DNA of 7,371 nucleotides from positions 1 to 7,371 of the forward strand of contig JAGVFD010000229.1 in NCBI GenBank assembly GCA_020057805.1, read 5' to 3'. Of this stretch, positions 5,051 through 7,371 are shown in pieces; position 1 is the stretch's first letter, and each line of letters starts with the position of its first letter. The translations under genes and the position numbers were made by a program. Origin of the DNA: Sideroxydans sp. (GTDB lineage: Bacteria > Pseudomonadota > Gammaproteobacteria > Burkholderiales > Gallionellaceae). The notes beneath the pieces were generated by a model, which worked only from the letters and a program-made list of their open reading frames with translations, was not told the DNA's origin and did no database searches.

Positions 5051-7014
5051 GCTACGTTCTCCTTGTTTAGCAGTTCAACTTTACGCCCTTGAATGCGATA
5101 GCGTCGATCGCTAATGGCAACCAGACCGCCCAGTGCCATGAAAAAGCAGCCTGCCCAAATCCAATCGACGAAAGGTTTGATATACACGCGCACCGCCCAA
5201 GCTTCGCTATCGGGAATTTGTTCGCCTAAAGAAACATACAAGTCGCGTAACAAACCCGTACGAATGGCAGCTTCAGTCATCGGCATACCCGATGCGTTGT
5301 ATTGACGCTTTTCAGGGTGTAGCACAGTCACGGGTTTGCCATCTTGGCTCACACTCACGCGGCCTTGCATGGCAACATAGTTGGCACCTTGCTGTTCACT
5401 CACGCCATCAAAGCGGAACTCATAACCGCCCGCTTGCACCGTGTCGCCCACTTCCATGCGCACGTCACGCTCGGTCTCGTAACCTTTCACCATGGTCACG
5501 CCAATGATGAAAACGGCGATACCAAAATGCGCTAACTGCATGCCGTAATAACTGCGCGTGGGCGTTTTCAAACGCTGCATCAAGCTACCTTCCTTGCCCA
5601 TGCGACGATACAAATCTAGCGCGCCAGTAATAATGAGCCACGCTGCCAATAACAATCCCAGCGCAATAATCGGCGTCCAATGTCCTAATACCAGCGGTAG
5701 CAATAATGCAATCGCCATACTCGCTACCAGCGCCCAACGTACACGCTGCCAAATGTCAGGCAAGCTGGCATGTTTCCAACGGGCAATCGGACCTAATCCC
5801 ATCATCATCACCATCGGAATCATCAACGGCACAAACACGGTATTGAAATAAGGGGGGCCTACCGAGAGTTTACCGAAGCCCAATGCGTCCATGAACAACG
5901 GATACAGCGTGCCTAAAAATACCGAGGCAGATGCCACCGATAGCAGCACATTGTTAGTGAGCAACATAGTCTCGCGCGACACCAAATCAAATTTGCCCCC
6001 CAAGCCAATTTTAGGCGCGCGCCACGCGAACAACAGGAGCGATGCGCCAATCACAATCACCAAGAACGACAAAATAAATACACCGCGTTTAGGGTCGGTG
6101 GCAAAGGCGTGTACTGATGTCAATACACCAGAACGCACGAGGAAGGTGCCGAGCAACGACAACGAGAACGCTGCAATCGCCAACAGCACCGTCCAGCTTT
6201 TGAATGCACCGCGCTTTTCGGTCACCGCGAGGGAATGAATCAAGGCGGTACCTACTAGCCACGGCATGAAAGACGCATTCTCAACGGGGTCCCAGAACCA
6301 CCAGCCGCCCCAACCCAATTCGTAATACGCCCACCAGCTTCCAAGTGCGATACCCGTTGTCATAAACACCCACGCAATGGTCGTCCAAGGGCGCGACCAA
6401 CGCGCCCAAGTAGAATCTAATTTGCCACCCAACAAAGCTGATAACGCAAAGGCGAAGGCCACCGAGAAGCCCACATACCCCATATACAACATGGGTGGAT
6501 GAATCACGAGACCAGGGTCTTGCAACAGCGGATTCAAATCACGGCCATCCATCGCAGCGGGAAATAAACGGTCAAACGGATTCGAGGTGAATAGCATAAA
6601 CAACAAGAAGCCCACCGAAATCAGCCCCATCACCCCTAGAACGCGCGCCACCATTTCGAGCGGCAGATGTTTACTGAACATCGCCACGGCAATCGTCCAC
6701 AGTGTAAGGATGAAAGCCCACAACAACAGTGAACCTTCATGCCCCCCCCACACAGCTGCCACGCGATACGCGGTGGGCAATTGCGAATTGGAATGTTGTG
6801 CCACATACAATACGGAGAAGTCGTTAGCGATAAAGGAGTAAGTCAGACAGGCGATGGCGATGGCGACAAAAAAGAATTGTCCGAACGCCAAGGGGCGCGC
6901 GCTGTGCATCCATACTGAATTACCGCGTGCTGCACCTACGATGGGCAACACGCCCTGAACAAGCGCTAAAAACAGCGCGACGATGAGCGTGAAATTACCG
7001 ATTTCTGGAATCAT
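5047..7014 (-). CDS. ccmF: Heme lyase subunit CcmF (cytochrome c-type biogenesis protein)
   Basis: CcmF is the large inner-membrane protein of the System I heme ligation complex; it takes heme from holo-CcmE and, with CcmH, attaches it to apocytochrome c. The 655-residue protein is full length, with many membrane helices. It shows DFSVLYVAQHSNSQLP at about 65-80, WGGHEGSLLLW at 89-99 and the heme-binding WWD domain GWGGWWFWDPVENASFMPW at 234-252. The four conserved histidines expected in the family are H172 (in IHPPMLYMGY), H260, H302 (in SVHAF) and H496 (in QLAHFG), matching E. coli H173, H261, H303 and H491. A large periplasmic segment, about 510-615, precedes the last helix. The ATG at 7012-7014 gives MIPEIGNFTLI, the usual start. 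It follows ccmE by 17 bases with only a weak GAAAG ribosome site, and its stop overlaps dsbE by ATGA. Confidence 0.97.
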   Translation of the reverse strand: MIPEIGNFTLIVALFLALVQGVLPIVGAARGNSVWMHSARPLAFGQFFFVAIAIACLTYSFIANDFSVLYVAQHSNSQLPTAYRVAAVWGGHEGSLLLWAFILTLWTIAVAMFSKHLPLEMVARVLGVMGLISVGFLLFMLFTSNPFDRLFPAAMDGRDLNPLLQDPGLVIHPPMLYMGYVGFSVAFAFALSALLGGKLDSTWARWSRPWTTIAWVFMTTGIALGSWWAYYELGWGGWWFWDPVENASFMPWLVGTALIHSLAVTEKRGAFKSWTVLLAIAAFSLSLLGTFLVRSGVLTSVHAFATDPKRGVFILSFLVIVIGASLLLFAWRAPKIGLGGKFDLVSRETMLLTNNVLLSVASASVFLGTLYPLFMDALGFGKLSVGPPYFNTVFVPLMIPMVMMMGLGPIARWKHASLPDIWQRVRWALVASMAIALLLPLVLGHWTPIIALGLLLAAWLIITGALDLYRRMGKEGSLMQRLKTPTRSYYGMQLAHFGIAVFIIGVTMVKGYETERDVRMEVGDTVQAGGYEFRFDGVSEQQGANYVAMQGRVSVSQDGKPVTVLHPEKRQYNASGMPMTEAAIRTGLLRDLYVSLGEQIPDSEAWAVRVYIKPFVDWIWAGCFFMALGGLVAISDRRYRIQGRKVELLNKENVA

Positions 7015-7031
7015 GCGAGGGCTTTCAAAAG

Positions 7032-7371
7032 TTATTGAGTAACAGGTTTGCTAACAGGCACAGCAGAAGCCGCTTTCGATTCTTCCGCCTTTTTAATGGC
7101 ATCTAACGCTTCTGGCGGCATGTAGTTTTCATCATGCTTGGCCAACACTTCTTCAGCATGGAACACATGGTCTGCATCAGTTTTACCTTGTGCAACCACG
7201 CCCTTACCTTCTTTGAATAAGTCGGGCAGGATGCCTTTGTAAATGACCGGCATGGTTTGAGCGGTATCGGTAATGTTGAAACGCACCGTTAAGCCATCGG
7301 CCTCACGCTTTACACTGCCTACTTCCACCAAGCCACCAATACGGAAGTTGCGGCCTTGCGGCGCTTCTTTG
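7032..7371 (-). CDS. ccmE: Periplasmic heme chaperone CcmE, C-terminal part, runs off right edge
   Basis: The last 112 codons of ccmE are visible; the reading frame stays open to the window edge, so the membrane anchor and the first residues of the barrel lie outside (E. coli CcmE is 159 residues). CcmE binds heme covalently after CcmABCD loads it and delivers it to CcmF. The visible part begins [20 protein letters not shown], an OB-fold beta strand pair. It continues with [19 protein letters not shown] and then the diagnostic [17 protein letters not shown]. In this motif the His codon at 7134-7136 is the covalent heme ligand (H130 in E. coli) and the Tyr four residues later is the axial ligand (Y134). 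The C-terminal tail is flexible and rich in Ala, Lys, Ser and Pro, as usual. ccmF follows after 17 bases, showing operon organisation; ccmD-ccmA are expected further upstream on this strand. Confidence 0.96.
   Translation of the reverse strand, partial: KEAPQGRNFRIGGLVEVGSVKREADGLTVRFNITDTAQTMPVIYKGILPDLFKEGKGVVAQGKTDADHVFHAEEVLAKHDENYMPPEALDAIKKAEESKAASAVPVSKPVTQ

Noticed and set aside
1..7371. CRISPR array, insertion sequence, tRNA, rRNA or defence island
   Set aside because: No regularly spaced repeats, transposase motifs, terminal inverted repeats or RNA gene signatures were seen. The large genes are all common housekeeping or envelope families.

Overview
The window looks like a chromosomal segment of a gammaproteobacterium with roughly 50% GC. 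The evidence is a System I cytochrome c maturation operon in the gammaproteobacterial order (ccmE-ccmF-dsbE/ccmG-ccmH-ccmI), a PurT close to the enterobacterial enzyme, and an outer-membrane protein of the MipA/OmpV type, which marks a Gram-negative cell. The genus cannot be fixed from the sequence alone.

Layout, left to right. Positions 1-248 hold the start of a 4-alpha-glucanotransferase gene (malQ, minus strand) that leaves the window on the left. A divergent intergenic region (249-454) carries an intrinsic terminator pointing toward malQ and an AT-rich inverted repeat. purT (455-1672, plus strand) follows. A 197-base convergent gap (1673-1869) contains a cluster of small hairpins that looks like a dispersed repeat or folded RNA. 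A MipA/OmpV-family porin-like gene (1870-2637, minus) comes next, with a 20-base operator-like palindrome upstream. A strong intrinsic terminator (2756-2790) separates it from the ccm operon, which fills 2806-7371 on the minus strand and leaves the window on the right inside ccmE.

How the genes work together. The ccm genes form one unit: CcmE carries heme through the periplasm, CcmF with CcmH attaches it to apocytochrome c, DsbE/CcmG and CcmH keep the CXXCH cysteines reduced, and CcmI holds the apocytochrome. Three consecutive junctions (ccmF/dsbE, dsbE/ccmH, ccmH/ccmI) are 4-base ATGA overlaps, so translation is probably coupled. ccmABCD would be expected just past the right edge. malQ, purT and the outer-membrane gene are separate transcription units with no evident link to cytochrome maturation.

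All large genes belong to well-known families, and I see no convincing undescribed multi-gene system. The parts worth a second look are non-coding: the terminator in the malQ leader, the hairpin cluster next to the porin stop codon, and the palindrome upstream of the porin gene.
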